A stretch of DNA of 64,000 nt, from contig NC_012871.2 of the NCBI RefSeq assembly GCF_000003195.3, positions 42,698,434 through 42,762,433 of the forward strand, written 5' to 3'. The DNA comes from Sorghum bicolor. Its lineage: Eukaryota; Streptophyta; Magnoliopsida; Poales; Poaceae. Shown here one piece after another: positions 44,724 to 56,504 of this stretch. Numbering within the stretch: position 1 is the stretch's first letter; the number at the start of each line of letters is the position of its first letter. The translations under genes were made by a program, and so were the position numbers. The notes under the pieces are model-generated. The model worked only from the letters and a program-made list of their open reading frames with translations, made no database searches and was not told where the DNA came from.

Positions 44724-45830
44724 ATGGTGCAAACACGTGGCGGGGGTAACAGCAATCCGGGTCTTGGAGCAGGTACATCCGGAGGTGGGGCTCAACGGAA
44801 TGAGGACCGAGCACCAACACCGCCACCACCACCGCCTCCTCCGTACACTGCGGACGTGTTTTTCGCGCAGTTTCTGGGGAGCCAACGCAACATGGAACAG
44901 ATGCAACGCAACATGGAAGAGGCTCTGGGTAACATAGCTGACAACACCCCTCGTGGGGATAACCAGGGCGGCCGTGAAGTCAACCAGTACAGTTCGTTCA
45001 AGGACTTCATGGATACCAAGCCACCAATCTTCAAGGAGGCTTTGGAACCACTCGAGGCGGATGAGTGGATCAACACCATGGAGCAGAAGTTTCGTCTTCT
45101 CCGAATGACAGAAGAACTTAAGGCTGAGTATGCGGCACATCAGTTGCAAGGACCCGCTGGGATTTGGTGGTCCCATCACGTACCACCTACCCAGAGGGGA
45201 CCCCAATTACCTGGAACCGCTTCACCACCGCTTTTTGGGGAAATTATATTCCTCCGGGTTTAGTTGAAATGAAGATCGGGGAGTTCATGAGGCTGTCCCA
45301 GGGGACGAAATCTGTGAAGGAGTATCTACACGCTTTCAACAATCTTGCTCGCTACGCCCCCGAGTTTGTGAATACGGAGGCCAAGAAGATTGCTAGTTTC
45401 CAGAGAGGCTTAAATCCGAAGATGCTAAAGACTATGGGTACAGGAGCCAGGGCTACCTTCAATGCCTATATCAGTGACTGTCTGACCCAGGAGAACAATA
45501 ACAACAACTACAGTGCATCCAAGTCACGTAAGAGGGCTTTTGAAGCCGGATCATCCCAGTCCAGGGCACCCGTGACAGGGCGACAGCAGTATCGTCCTCC
45601 TGCCCCAGGTGCTAGGTTCCGACCGCCGCAGAGAAGGAACACCGGGCATCCAACACAGCAGAAGCCGTATAAGGTGGCAATAGCCCCTGCCAAGCCAAAG
45701 GCAATTCAAGCTGCAGCACCTGCCGTCAACAATGCGCCCAAGGGTCCGTGCTACAACTGCCACAAGATGGGGCACTTTGTTAAGGAATGTCCCTACCCCA
45801 AGAGGCAGCAGCCAACTTTTCCAGCTCGTG
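44724..45830 (+). pseudogene. gag of family E
   Basis: I prefer the ATG at 44724 because it follows the acceptor-like CAG; an in-frame ATG at 44718 is the alternative. Recognisable parts: proline run, YSSFKDFMDTKPPIFKEA, EKFRL-like helix region, [20 protein letters not shown] and zinc knuckle [14 protein letters not shown] at 45749-45790. A frameshift near 45170-45190 separates the first 150 codons from the rest. Capsid/nucleocapsid function by homology. Confidence 0.88.
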
Positions 45831-48800
45831 TGCATCATACCTCAATTGAGGAAATCCCAGAAGGAGAACCGGTAACGGCTGGTACGTTTCCTGTCAACCA
45901 ACATCTTGCAGTTGTTTTGTTTGATTCTGGATCATCGCATTCATTCATGAGCCAAGCATTTGCACAAAAGCATAGTCAACCAGTTACAGATTTGGGTTAT
46001 GGCTACCGCATCAGCTCAGCAGGGGTAGATGTGTTGACCAATAGAGTGGTTCGAGGGGCAACCCTGGATATAAGTGGCCGAGTTTTTCGAGTGAATCTAG
46101 TGGTCATGCCTGGGTTAGTTTTGGATGTTATCATGGGCATGAACTGGATGAGGGAATGGGATGCCATCATAGATATTGGGAAGAGAATGTTATCTCTCAG
46201 AGAACCGCAGGGCGGTAGCTCTTTTCAAGTACCTCTGCCCCGTCGTCTTGACTTCGCTAGCATCTCTTGTGCTACGCACGTGGTTCCATTGCCACAGATC
46301 CCAGTGGTCTGTGAGTTCCCTGATGTTTTTCCCGAGGAATTGCCAGGACTTCCCCCAGATAGGGAGGTAGAGTTTGCAATCGAGTTGATACCAGGTACAG
46401 CACCGATATCGAGAAGGCCTTACCGGATGCCACCAAACGAACTCGCTGAGCTAAAGAATCAACTCAAGGAGTTACTGGATAAAGGATTCATTCGGCCAAG
46501 TTCGTCGAAATGGGGTTGTCCGGCGTTGTTTGTGAAAAAGAAGGATCAATCGTTGCGCATGTGCGTGGACTATCGTCCACTCAATGCAGTGACAATCAAG
46601 AATAAGTATCCGTTGCCAAGGATTGATATCCTGTTTGATCAGTTGTCCAAGGCAAAAGTGTTTTCCAAGATAGACCTGAGGTCAGGGTATCACCAAATCA
46701 AGATTCGTCCGCAAGATATCCCGAAGACTGCTTTTTCCACCAGATATTGGTTGTATGAGTACCTTGTCATGTCCTTTGGATTGACAAATGCTCCTGCATA
46801 CTTTATGTATCTGATGAATTCAGTCTTTATGCCAGAATTGGATAAGTTCGTTGTGGTGTTTATCGATGATATTCTGGTTTATTCAGAAAATGAGCAAGAT
46901 CACACCGAGCATCTGAGAATGGTGCTGACATGATTACGAGAGCATCAGTTATATGCCAAGTTCAGCAAGTGTGAGTTCTGGTTGAAGAAAGTTCCCTTCC
47001 TAGGGCACATTCTGTCGGAAGAAGGGATCGCTGTGGATCCGTCAAAAGTGCAAGAGGTTATGGACTAGAAGGCACCAACTTCTGTCTCAGAAGTTAGAAG
47101 TTTTCTTGGTCTGGCCGGGTATTATCATCGATTCGTACCTGACTTCTCCAACATTGCTAAGCCAATGACAAGTTTGCTACAAAAGGATCATAAGTTTGTC
47201 TGGACGGAGGGGTGTGAGTTAGCCTTCCGCACCTTGCGAAAGTTGCTAACCACTGCTCCCGTTCTGGCGCAACCTAACATCGAAAAGCCTTTTGATGTGT
47301 TTTGCGACGCGTCGAAGAGTGGCTTGGGGTGTGTGTTGATGCAAGATGGCCGAGTGATAGCTTATGCTTCACGACAGTTGAGAAAGCACGAAGTCAACTA
47401 CCCAACTCACGACCTCGAGTTAGCAGCAGTAGTGCACGCTTTGAAGATTTGGAGACACTATCTGCTGGGGAATAAGTGTCACGTTTTCACCGACCATAAG
47501 AGCTTGAAGTACATCTTCACTCACTCCGAGCTGAATATGAGGCAACGAAGGTGGTTAGAGTTAATCAAGGACTATGATCTGGAGGTTCACTATCATCCAG
47601 GCAAGGCTAATGTAGTAGCAGATGCATTGAGTCGTAAACCGCACTATCAAGTGGTTCAACCGTTGTTTGAAGATGGGTTCAATCTCATGCATCCTGAGGT
47701 CTTATGTCACATACAACTCAGTTGTTCACTCGAGAGCCAAGTCATTGAAGGTCAGAAAACAGACAAGGGTATTTTCCACATCAAGGAGAAGATCAAAGAT
47801 GACCCAAAGACTCAATTTCGAGTTAATGAAAAAGGGTTACTGTGGTTTCAACATCGGTTAGTAGTTCCGAAGGATCGTGAATTGAAGAATCGTATCATGG
47901 ATGAAGCCCATCTCTCAAAACTTTCTATTCATCCTAGTAGCAGTAAAATGTATCAGGACCTGAGACCCCACTTTTGGTGGACCAATATGAAGAAAGAGAT
48001 AGCTGCGTATGTAGCCCGATGTGACACGTGTTGCAAAGTTAAGGCCATCCATATGAAACCTGCAGGTCTGTTGCAACCGTTATCAGTTCTAGAGTGGAAA
48101 TGGGAAGAGGTCAGTATGGACTTTATCACAGGTTTACCAACCACGAGGAAGGGGAATGACTCGATTTGGGTAATCATAGATCGATTAACCAAGTCGGCTC
48201 ATTTCATTCCAGTTAAGAACACATACAGGCCTCCCGAGTACGCCGATATCTATATGGCTGAGATTGTCAGGTTACATGGTATTCCCAAGACCATCATATC
48301 AGATAGAGGACCACAGTTCACCGCTCACTTCTGGGAGCGCATGCATAAGAATTTGAGGACCAGTCTGATAAGAAGCACGGCGTATCATCCCCAGACTTCA
48401 GGCCAAACGGAGAGGCTAAATCAAGTGTTAGAAGATATGCTGAGGGCCTGTGTGCTATCATCCAAGGGATCATGGGAATCATGGTTACCTCTGGCTGAAT
48501 TCTCCTACAATAACAGTTATCAAGAGAGCATTAAGATGGCCCCGTTCGAAGCTTTGTATGGTCGAAGGTGTAGAACTCCGTTAAACTGGGTTGAACCTGG
48601 TGAGAGAAGATACTATGGTATCGACTTCGTGAATGAGGCCGAGAAGAAGGTGCAAATCATACAGCAGCATATGCAAGCAGCACAATCACGACAAAAGAGT
48701 TACGCCGATAAGAGAAGAAGGCCACTTGAATTCAAAGTAGGTGACTATGTGTACCTCAAGGTTACGCCAATGAAGAAAGTTCAATGTTTCCGAGTTCGAA

Positions 48801-49194
48801 CAAGCTTGCACCTAGATATGTGGGACCGTATCAAGTACTAGAGAGGAAAGGCCCAGTGGCCTACAAAATTCAGTTACCTGAAGAGTTGAGCTCAATCTTT
48901 CCGGTTTTCCATGTGTCGCAACTACGGAAATGTTTGAAAGTACCTGAGCAAAGAATTGAACCTAGGGGGATCAAGATAAAAGCAGACTTGGAATATAAAG
49001 AGCAGCCAGTGGGAATTGTGGATACCAAGGAACGAGTAACCCGAAACAGAGTTGTTCGAACATACAAGGTGGTGTGGAGTCATCATGACGATAGGGATGC
49101 CACCTGGGAAACAGAGGATTACTTTAAAACAGTTTATCCAAAATTTCATAAGAAATGGTTAGTAACCCAAAATCTCGGGACGAGATTTCCCTAA
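45831..49194 (+). pseudogene. pol of family E: protease, RT, RNase H, integrase, chromodomain
   Basis: Protease [11 protein letters not shown] (Asp codon 45923). RT with [21 protein letters not shown] and an intact FIDD box (46859-46870). RNase [14 protein letters not shown] (about 47290) and [10 protein letters not shown]. Integrase [32 protein letters not shown] frameshift near 48800 moves the end into another frame (to 49194), which holds the chromodomain-like RVVRTYKVVW and DATWETEDYF. In-frame stops: TGA at 46931-46933 (Arg expected) and TAG at 47066-47068 (Trp in family A). All catalytic residues I can check are present, so this copy decayed later or less than A. Confidence 0.92.
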
Positions 49195-49205
49195 GGGGGA
49201 AGGGC
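49170..49205 (+). promoter_or_regulatory. Hairpin and polypurine tract of family E
   Basis: Perfect 8-bp inverted repeat (arms 49170-49177 and 49181-49188, loop GGA), then TAAGGGGGAAGGGC up to the LTR. Hairpin identical to that of family A. It overlaps the last pol codons. Confidence 0.8.
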
Positions 49206-52200
49206 TGTAACACCCTAGGTGTTAAGCTTGCACTTAGCCTTATCAAAGCAATGCATAAGCATTCTCATCAAGCATAGCATCATGAGCATGTCATTTCATC
49301 CCAAAACATGATTTTATGTGCTTTATTTCATGTGTTTTAATTATGCTAAAAATATGATGCTTGCTTCTAAAAATGTGAAATATTCAAACTAGATTGATTT
49401 ATGAGTAAGAAGGATTAAGAATATTTTTGTGCAATTTTTGGAGCTATAGAATTTGAGAAATAGAATTTATACAAAAATTCCCAAATTGAATTTATTTGAA
49501 AACCTAGAACTAGTTTTAATTTGTAATTCAAATTCTATTTGGAATTTGGTCTTGCTTATTAAAGCAAAGTTGTAGAGTTTTTGTTTTGGATCAACTTTGT
49601 TTTTGGGAGCAAGAGGTGAAAATGGTTTTAAATTGGTCCAAATGAATTTAGAAAGGATTTGGAGAAAAGAAATTCAAAAAAAAATGAAAAGGGGCAGGCG
49701 CTGCCGGGCCAACCCCGCCTCCCTTTTGGCCCAGCGAGCGGCCCGGCCTGCTCCCCCTCTCCCCCTCTCTCCCGCGCGCGGACGCGCCTCGCTCCACCCG
49801 GCGCCGGCCACGTGGCGGCCGTACGCCGGCGTTGGATGCGCCGCGGCCGGCCTCCAACCCCCCCTGGTCGGGACGCCGGCTCGGGCTCCCAGGCCATTTC
49901 CTCCCTCCTGTCGCCCACGCCCTTCTCCTTCCTCCCTCCGCTCACGCAGCGCAGCAGCGGCAGCTCCGCCGCACGCCATTGCCGGAGAAAGTCCCGCCGC
50001 TCGCCGCCGACCGCACCAGAGCTCCAAGCTCACCGCCGAGAGCACCAGCGCACTCGCCATCGCTGCGGTAAGCCCCTGCGTGCGCTCTACCAAGGTGAGA
50101 AGCAACCGTGTGCCGAGAATCGCTCGCCGGAGTTGCCCCGAGCTCGCCGGAGTACTCCGCCGCGACGGATCTTGCGATATCTTGCCTAGTTTCGTTCGCT
50201 CTTTAGCACGTTAGGTCCGTAGCTCGATGGGGAAGCTCGGAGGAGCTTTTGCGCGCACTCTACCGCACCAGAGCGGCCTGGCCACGGCAAGCAGCGCCAC
50301 CGTGCCGCCATGCACGCTCGTCGGAGGTGTTCCGGCCATCCTCCGGCCAATCCAAAGGTACCGCTGGGTGCGCCTCGCTGCGGGGAGCACGATGGTGCTC
50401 ACCCCGTGGCCGGAGACCTCTCGGTCTCACTGACTGGTGGGGTCAGTGGCCCACTGTCAGTCGCAGGGGGACCCCGGTGGGTGTAGATCCGGGTGTGCTT
50501 AGCCTTTTTCATCGGTTTTCTTGAATAAATGTTTTCCAGAAATTGATTCAAAACTTGTAAAATTCATATCTTGAGTTCTACAGCTCCAAATTTGATGAAC
50601 TAAATTTTGGTGTGCTCTATATTTCTAGATCTACAGTTTGGTGTAATTGCATGTCATGTTTGAGTAACTTTCCTGTATGAAAATATTTAATCCATGTTTT
50701 TGCTAAACTTGGAAAATGCATAGTAATTAAAATATGGGTCAGAAAAATGTGAAACCTGATTTGTTGGCTCTGCATGTATGTTTACTCACTAGAGAAATAT
50801 TGCTGCACATTATTTGGTGTATAAATGAATTTATGGTAATTTAAATGCTTGCATGGCAGTAGTTTATGATTTTTAATAAAAATTTGGATCATGCAATTAA
50901 TCTGGAATTTTTTGTGGATGTTTATTATGATATTAGACAAATTGTAAAAATATGAAATCTGCTGTTTGACACTTACACCTCAGTAGAGAAATTGTAAATG
51001 CCTTTATGTAATAATCTTGTGATTTTTGTGGCTCAAAATAAGTATTCAAAAATTATGAAAAATTTACAGTAGACTTTATGCTTGACTGATAGTCCCCTGT
51101 AATTTTTGTGGAATTTATTGATGAACAGAACTGCATGTAATTTTAATGGGCCTGGAAATGAATAAAGAAAATTATGAATTGTTGTATGTGTAGGTTGAAT
51201 AGAATAAGTTTGGGTTTGGTGTATCTTTGAAGCAACTTGTGGGTTGCTGGTCACACTTGAAAAATAATTGTAGAAGAGAATGCAATAGATGTTTAGTTCA
51301 ATTGTCTGTTCTTGGATGATGTTGACTACCTTGTAACGAGCATGACCCAGTAAATCACCGATGCATCATGTCATGATCATTTGGTACCTTTTCCTGCAAG
51401 CATTCCCTCGGGCATCTCGCACTCCACTCATGAGCACACATGCATCATACAGGCTCGTAGGAGAACGAGGTGGGACCCGAGGAGCCAGAGGAGATTCAGG
51501 AGCAGGAACCTCCGGAAGCACCGGAACCCGGAGAAGAGCTACAGGAGTGTCCGGATCACCGGCCCAGCACGTTTGAGAAAGGCAAGCCCCGGAGCATTCT
51601 GAGTCTCCCTATTCTCGCTAACTTATATGATATATTATGCTTGTTCTACGATATTGCATATAAGTGATAGGAGTTTGTTGATACCGTTGATGCATTGGTA
51701 TTCCTTGATATCACCCCTCATTTATCTACCTTGTCCTATGTAGATAGGTACGGAGTCAATGCTTAGCTTGCTTAGTCCGGTAGAAGTCGGGTGATTTCCG
51801 GTCACCTGCGAGATATAGGTGGATACCTGCTTGAGTAAGCAGTGATTGCTTTGGGAAAAGAATAACCAAGTGTGGAATGGAATTGGAGACCGGGCAGGGT
51901 CTTATGGTGGGTTGGCCATAGTGCCCCTGCCTGTGTCGATTAAGGACTGATCGTTGACGGCCATCTTGTCATGTTGAACGCATGCCCCACACTTAGCTGG
52001 AAGGATAAGTCGTTCCGACCGCGAAGCCTGAACACTATCCGGGCCAGGAATCGAGCCGCCATGCGCTGTATTGGTGATGGTTGAGGAGAACGATGAGGGC
52101 GCGGCGCGCAACCTTGGTATACCTTGGATACCTCGGTCGCCGGAACGGTCCTCGGGTACTGGCGGTGCGTGCCGAACCCGCGAATTGGTCCTGGATAGTG

Positions 52201-53083
52201 TAATACGGTGATCTGTAGCTCACTTGATCAGTGAGTGTGGTTTGTGTGGGGAATACCTCGCCAGTTGGCTAGAAATCGATTCGAATCGCCATCGCTCCTG
52301 GATAGTGAGCACTTGACATGAGCTTCGTCCTCGTAGTAAGGACTATGGAACACTTGGGTTATAATGACAAATGGTTTACGAATGCTATAACGAGGTACTA
52401 TCATATCCCTATACTTGGTTGTAATAGTGCAGGTGCAAAACCTAAATAATAAGTAATGATACCTTCAACTTGAGCAAATTAAAAGAAGAAAGAGTTATGT
52501 AGGTGATGATAATAGAATTCTGCGGTTTTGCAAAATGGTCGTCAGCTACCCCACTATATAGCCTTCATGATCCTTGAAGAGTCTTATTTTAATTTATGAC
52601 GGGTAAGTCTAGCTGAGTACCTTCTCGTACTCAGGGTTCTACTCCCATGTTGTTTTGCAGATGGTCAAATGTACTATGGTTATTGCATCCTCTGTCTGTA
52701 CCCAGCCATGGGTGATGACTAGACCAAGGGCAATGGTCACTCCGTCTTCTCTTTTGCTTTTGTGGGAATGACCGAACTATGGCACTGTATCAGACTAAAT
52801 GTGTGTGTTGTATTTTCGAATTATGAAGCTTTCGCTACTTGAAGAACTTGGTTTGTAATAATTTTAAGAACTCCGATGTATTTTATGAATGTTGTAATCT
52901 GGATGTATTTGTGGATGGCGACCGCTAAACTTATTACGATCTTGGCTGTTGTGCGATGTGTGGTTTGAAATCCTTCGAGATTTCACGGACTACCGGGATT
53001 ATATGGGCTTAAGCCTGATGGGTTGACTATGCAAATGGTCTCCGTTAGGCTTAATCTCTTATAATTTGGTCGGTTCTGTTACA
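49206..53083 (+). repeat. Full-length LTR of family E (recombinant)
   Basis: 3878 bp, TGTAACACCC to TCTGTTACA. Up to about 50997 it differs from the left LTR by about 1.9 percent; beyond that point, up to its end and on into the repeated internal region, the two copies are nearly identical. It lacks about 37 bp of the GC-rich block (near 50419) found in the left copy, but retains the segment deleted there. Confidence 0.9.
51453..52722 (+). pseudogene. Spliced small gene inside the LTR, family E right copy
   Basis: Exon x 51453-51581 (129 nt) follows CATACAG and ends GAGAAAG|GCAAGC; intron 51582-52660 (1079 nt, GC-AG); last exon 52661-52722 (62 nt) after GTTTTGCAG. The last exon encodes YYGYCILCLYPA and stops with TAG in exactly the position of the family A stop. 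Joining in phase 1 gives an Asp codon at the boundary in both families. A TAG at 51458-51460 (CAG in the left LTR) breaks this copy. The first exon is not identified. Function unknown. Confidence 0.55.
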
Positions 53084-53439
53084 GCTGGCATCGGAGCAAG
53101 GTTTAGCGAGTTACTGTTCATAAGTACGTTCTAAACAAAATTTAAACCGGTTTAACAAAAGGTTTTATTAATTAATCAATAATGATCAAGGTGTTAAAAC
53201 CAAGTTTTGGGAAAAACTATCTAGTGTGCCATGGTCATATCCTTTATGCCCAGTTAAGGACTCTAAGGTGGCTAGTTAAGTACTGACTTGGGGGTTAATG
53301 CATCATATTTCTATTTCGTCGCTCATACGGCGTGCAATAGTATGAGTGCCATTCATTTGAGTGGTAATGTATGGATCCATTTTTCCTCTACGCCACGGTA
53401 AGTGGGAGCTGTGAGAGCATGATCGGATACACTGCCGGT
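53084..53439 (+). other. Start of a second internal region of family E
   Basis: Repeats 42531-42886 with about one difference, including primer site and splice donor (GT 53398-53399). It breaks off after GCCGGT at 53439, where minus-strand gag of element II begins. Confidence 0.9.
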
Positions 53440-55376
53440 ATCCGAGGGCGATTCCGGCTTAATTCCCGCACCAAGTCTCGACTGGTGGTGCCAGAGACAA
53501 AGGCTAGGATGACGTCGTGGTCGGGGATGTGTGGCAGCTTGGTGCGCTGCTTTGAGAAGCGTCGAGCATACTCTCGGAGAGTTTCTCCTGACTTCTGCTT
53601 GCACTTGCTGAGGTCCCACGAGTTGCCGGGCCGTATGTAGGTTCCTTTGAAGTTACCCTCGAACAACCTGACCAAATCGACCCAATCGTGGATCTGGTTG
53701 GCCGGGAGCTCCTCGAGCCATCTGCGGGCGGTGTCGTAGAGGAAAAGTGGGAGCTATCAGATGATGGCTCGATCGTCCCCTCGAGCGCCTCCTAGCTGAC
53801 AGGATAGCCTGAAGTCTACCAGCCACAGCTCTGGCTTGGTCTCGCCGTTATATTTAGCGATGCTGGTCGGGGGTCGAAACGGGCTGGGCAGCGGCGTGCT
53901 GCGGATTGCTCTGCTGAACACCCGAGGGCCCGGGGGTTCCAGGGCCATCCGGTCCTCGTCGCTGTCGTATCTCCCGCCGCGGTGGGCCCTGTAGCCGCGC
54001 TCTTCTACGTCCCCATACCGACGGCGATGATTCTTGTCGATGTCGCGTCGTGCGTCGTGTCGTTGTTGGTTGTCGACGGGGTGGTGGAGGACGAGTGCTG
54101 TCTTTTTCCCTTAAGGGGGCGGCTGCTGATGGACCGACACCTCCTTTTCATTCTGGGCCGGCTCATCACGCTTTTCTATGGCCGCTCCTCGACGTCGAGA
54201 GGCCGAGCTCTCGGCCTGCTGAACTGCCGCCACCTAGAGCAGAGTCTGCACCTCGTCTCGAATGCGTCGCGCTTGGGAGTTCGACGGTTTGGGCATATTA
54301 CGCAGTAGCATTGTTCCCGCCATGACGTTCTGGCCCGCTCGAGGGAAACGGTTGACGGGCTGCTCAGGCTCTCCGTCTCCGATGATCTGCCGATATACCT
54401 CTCGAGCCCGTCTGCGGACACTTCCGCCAGGCGGGTAGGGCTGGTCTTGCTCGAGGATCTGTTCAATGAGAACAAGGCGCTTGTGATCCTCGTCAAGCTT
54501 CGCTTCGAGCTCTCGTAGCTGCGCAAGTTGCGTGGCTCTGTCTTCTTGTGGAGGGGGGTCGACCTGACCGTCGTTCCCAGGCATCCTAGGGTCTTCCCTT
54601 GCTGCAGGAGCTCGACCGCCAGCAGTGGCGTCTTGCGTCTCGTCGGTGGTTTCTACCGCCCCGTCGATATGGAAGCATTCCCTAGTAGGGTCGTAGCTGT
54701 CAGACTCAGAGTCGGAGTTCGGCTTGGCAGCGTAGAGGCATCCATGTCCCTCCTCCAGCAGCCGTTGCTTGAGTGAGGTGATCGTGTACCGCCCAGGACC
54801 TAGGCGGCGGAGGCCTCGTACTTGAGAGAAATCCAGCAGCTCGGATGTCCGTTGCTGTGCTCCAGTGTCGCGTAGGAGGACCATTGGTCTCTCCATGTAC
54901 GTCTGGGCGTTTGGACATATCGTCCTGGCGAGCGACGCCGCGGCATTGTCCAGACCGAATGGTAGCGCTCTTCTTGGGGCGAACAGCCCATGTGGAAGTA
55001 GCGTCGTAGCGAGCGAGAGCGCGCAGGGCGCGCCATCTCACATCGTCATCGTGCGATCCTTGTGGCGCTGGGCCGTCATACCCGCGGTTTCGGCGCGCGG
55101 GGCTATCGGCTCCTGTGTCACCTCCTGCCTGGCACGAACTGTCGGTCGTGGCGAGGTAGAGGGGTGATGGTGGCACTGTCTACGCCTCTTCTTGGGTGGG
55201 GAGGCATGGTGGTGAGGACGTCTCGGAGCCCTCAATCGTGCTGGCGCAACACGAGCTCCTCCCGGTCCTTTGACCAAGAGCAGGATCATGTCGTAGCCAA
55301 AACCGGTAGACATGAACTCGAGGCTCCCGAACCAAATCACCGTGGAGCGCGGAATCGGTGAAACGAGAGTGGCCAT
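53440..55376 (-). pseudogene. gag of element II, 3' end missing
   Basis: The ATG at 55374-55376 opens MATLVSPIPRS, typical of Tat gag, followed by FGSLEFMSTGFGYDM. Frameshifts lead to the middle part (54896-54234: RLGPGRYTI, EQDQPYPPGGS) and then the capsid part (about 53948-53440: PPTSIAKYNGETKPELWL, IRPGNSWDLSKCKQKSGETL, RRFSKQRTKLPHIPDHDVI). Stops include 54234-54236 and a double stop at about 53752-53760. It ends at the E junction within VRELSRNRPRI; the zinc knuckle is lost. Confidence 0.82.
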
Positions 55377-55434
55377 CTGGAAAGGAGTGGGAAATTGGTA
55401 AAAAACACGCATGGCCCCTACCTGGCGCGCCAAC
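55377..55434 (-). promoter_or_regulatory. Primer binding site and short leader of element II
   Basis: Read on the minus strand, TTGGCGCGCCAGGTAGGGG begins one base after the LTR, a form seen in grass Tat-type elements. I cannot name the tRNA with certainty. The leader to gag is only about 58 bp. Confidence 0.75.
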
Positions 55435-56504
55435 TGTCGGTGTTTTCCCCCCGCGGGGTCACACCAACGAGTAAAACTTGTATGCGTGCTCCTTTTTCTG
55501 GATGGTGATGCAAGAAAGGACACAAAGATTTATCCTAGTTCGAGCAAGAGAAGGCCCTACGTCCAGCGGGGGGGAGAGTTTGTATTATCTTGCACCTAAG
55601 TGCTTGTACAGGGGTGAATACAAGCGTGATATGAACTGAGATGGAGTAAGGTTGCTCTACTACGTATGTCTTGTATTGTGTTGTGTTGTGTTGTCTCCCC
55701 TCCTCTGTATCCGCTCCCAGGCCTCCCCTTTTATAGTTCCAAGGAGAGGTCTAGGGTACATGTATAGGCGACAGAGTAGGGGTCGATAGAGGTATGGTGC
55801 GCTGACCCGCTCGAGGCCTCCGTACCGGCGTGGCCTCGAGCCGTCTTGTCTTGTACTCTGATGATGATTACGCGTGCCCCTGAATTCTGCTCGTCTGCGC
55901 CGTCCTGGACCGGTTTATCCGTGGCACACTTGTATGTCATGGTAACAGCTACTTCGGAGTGGTTGAGGTGCTGTCATTCGTCACCTGACCCTTCCCCAAG
56001 AAGGAAACACGCCTACTCGAGGGTCAGGTGCCGTGTGACGCCTCGCTGGCCAGAGCGCTGACCTTGGGCGTCTCGAGGGGGGTCTTGATTGGACGTTCCT
56101 ACCCACTCCCTGTGCCTAGCCATGTTTTGGTTTGTTTAGTGGGGAAGGCTGCAAAAAGAACGACAGGACGGTTGCTTGTTCCCTATCACGCCTCCCGTGA
56201 CTGACGGGTTAGGTGAGAACGCGGCAGGCGCATTAAATGCCCTGGTTCCCGTGCCCGCGTCAGGCAGCGGGCGGCGTCCTTGCGCTTGAGGCCTCTCATT
56301 TCGTACGAGCCTGTTTCCGTATTCGACGGTAGCCGTCGCTCGAGCCCTGGTCGATTCGTAGGACGGTCTTTCCGTGTTCGAGACTATGGTCGTCGAGGAC
56401 CGTGCATACAATTGGGGTGGGCGTCGACTCGGAGGCCTCGACTTTTGTACGGATGCTTTCACAATGTACATCAGTTAGGGTACCCCTTACTGATATCCTC
56501 GACA
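55435..56504 (-). repeat. 5' LTR of element II
   Basis: 1070 bp, starting TGTCGAGG at 56504 and ending ACCGACA at 55435. TATA box (minus) at 55729-55735; TTGTG microsatellite near 55675-55693. It pairs with the truncated LTR 21671-22570. TTTCT follows it on the right and would be the target duplication; the other side is lost. Confidence 0.9.

Larger units (their letters stand above)
39730..53439 (+). mobile_element. Tandem array of a second Tekay-like chromovirus (family E)
   Basis: Order on the plus strand: LTR (39730-42530), internal region (42531-49205), LTR (49206-53083), then the first 356 bp of a second internal region (53084-53439). The left edge is a genuine LTR end; the right edge is a break inside the leader. 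Family E shares with family A the LTR ends, hairpin and polypurine tract, ORF0, gag-pol order and chromodomain, but differs throughout in sequence. It sits inside element II. Confidence 0.9.
21671..56504 (-). mobile_element. Tat-type Ty3/gypsy element II, split by D and array E
   Basis: Three blocks form one minus-strand element: 5' LTR, primer site and gag (56504-53440); protease to integrase, then the opposite-strand extra ORF (39729-30714); 3' UTR and 3' LTR (23446-21671). D and array E interrupt it. Without them the element is about 14 kb. The protease motif LMDGGSSLNII, RT with YVDD, a second RNase H of the plant/archaeal type and the antisense ORF all fit the Tat lineage. The gag end, including the zinc knuckle, is missing at the E junction. 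Many stops show that it is dead. Confidence 0.85.
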
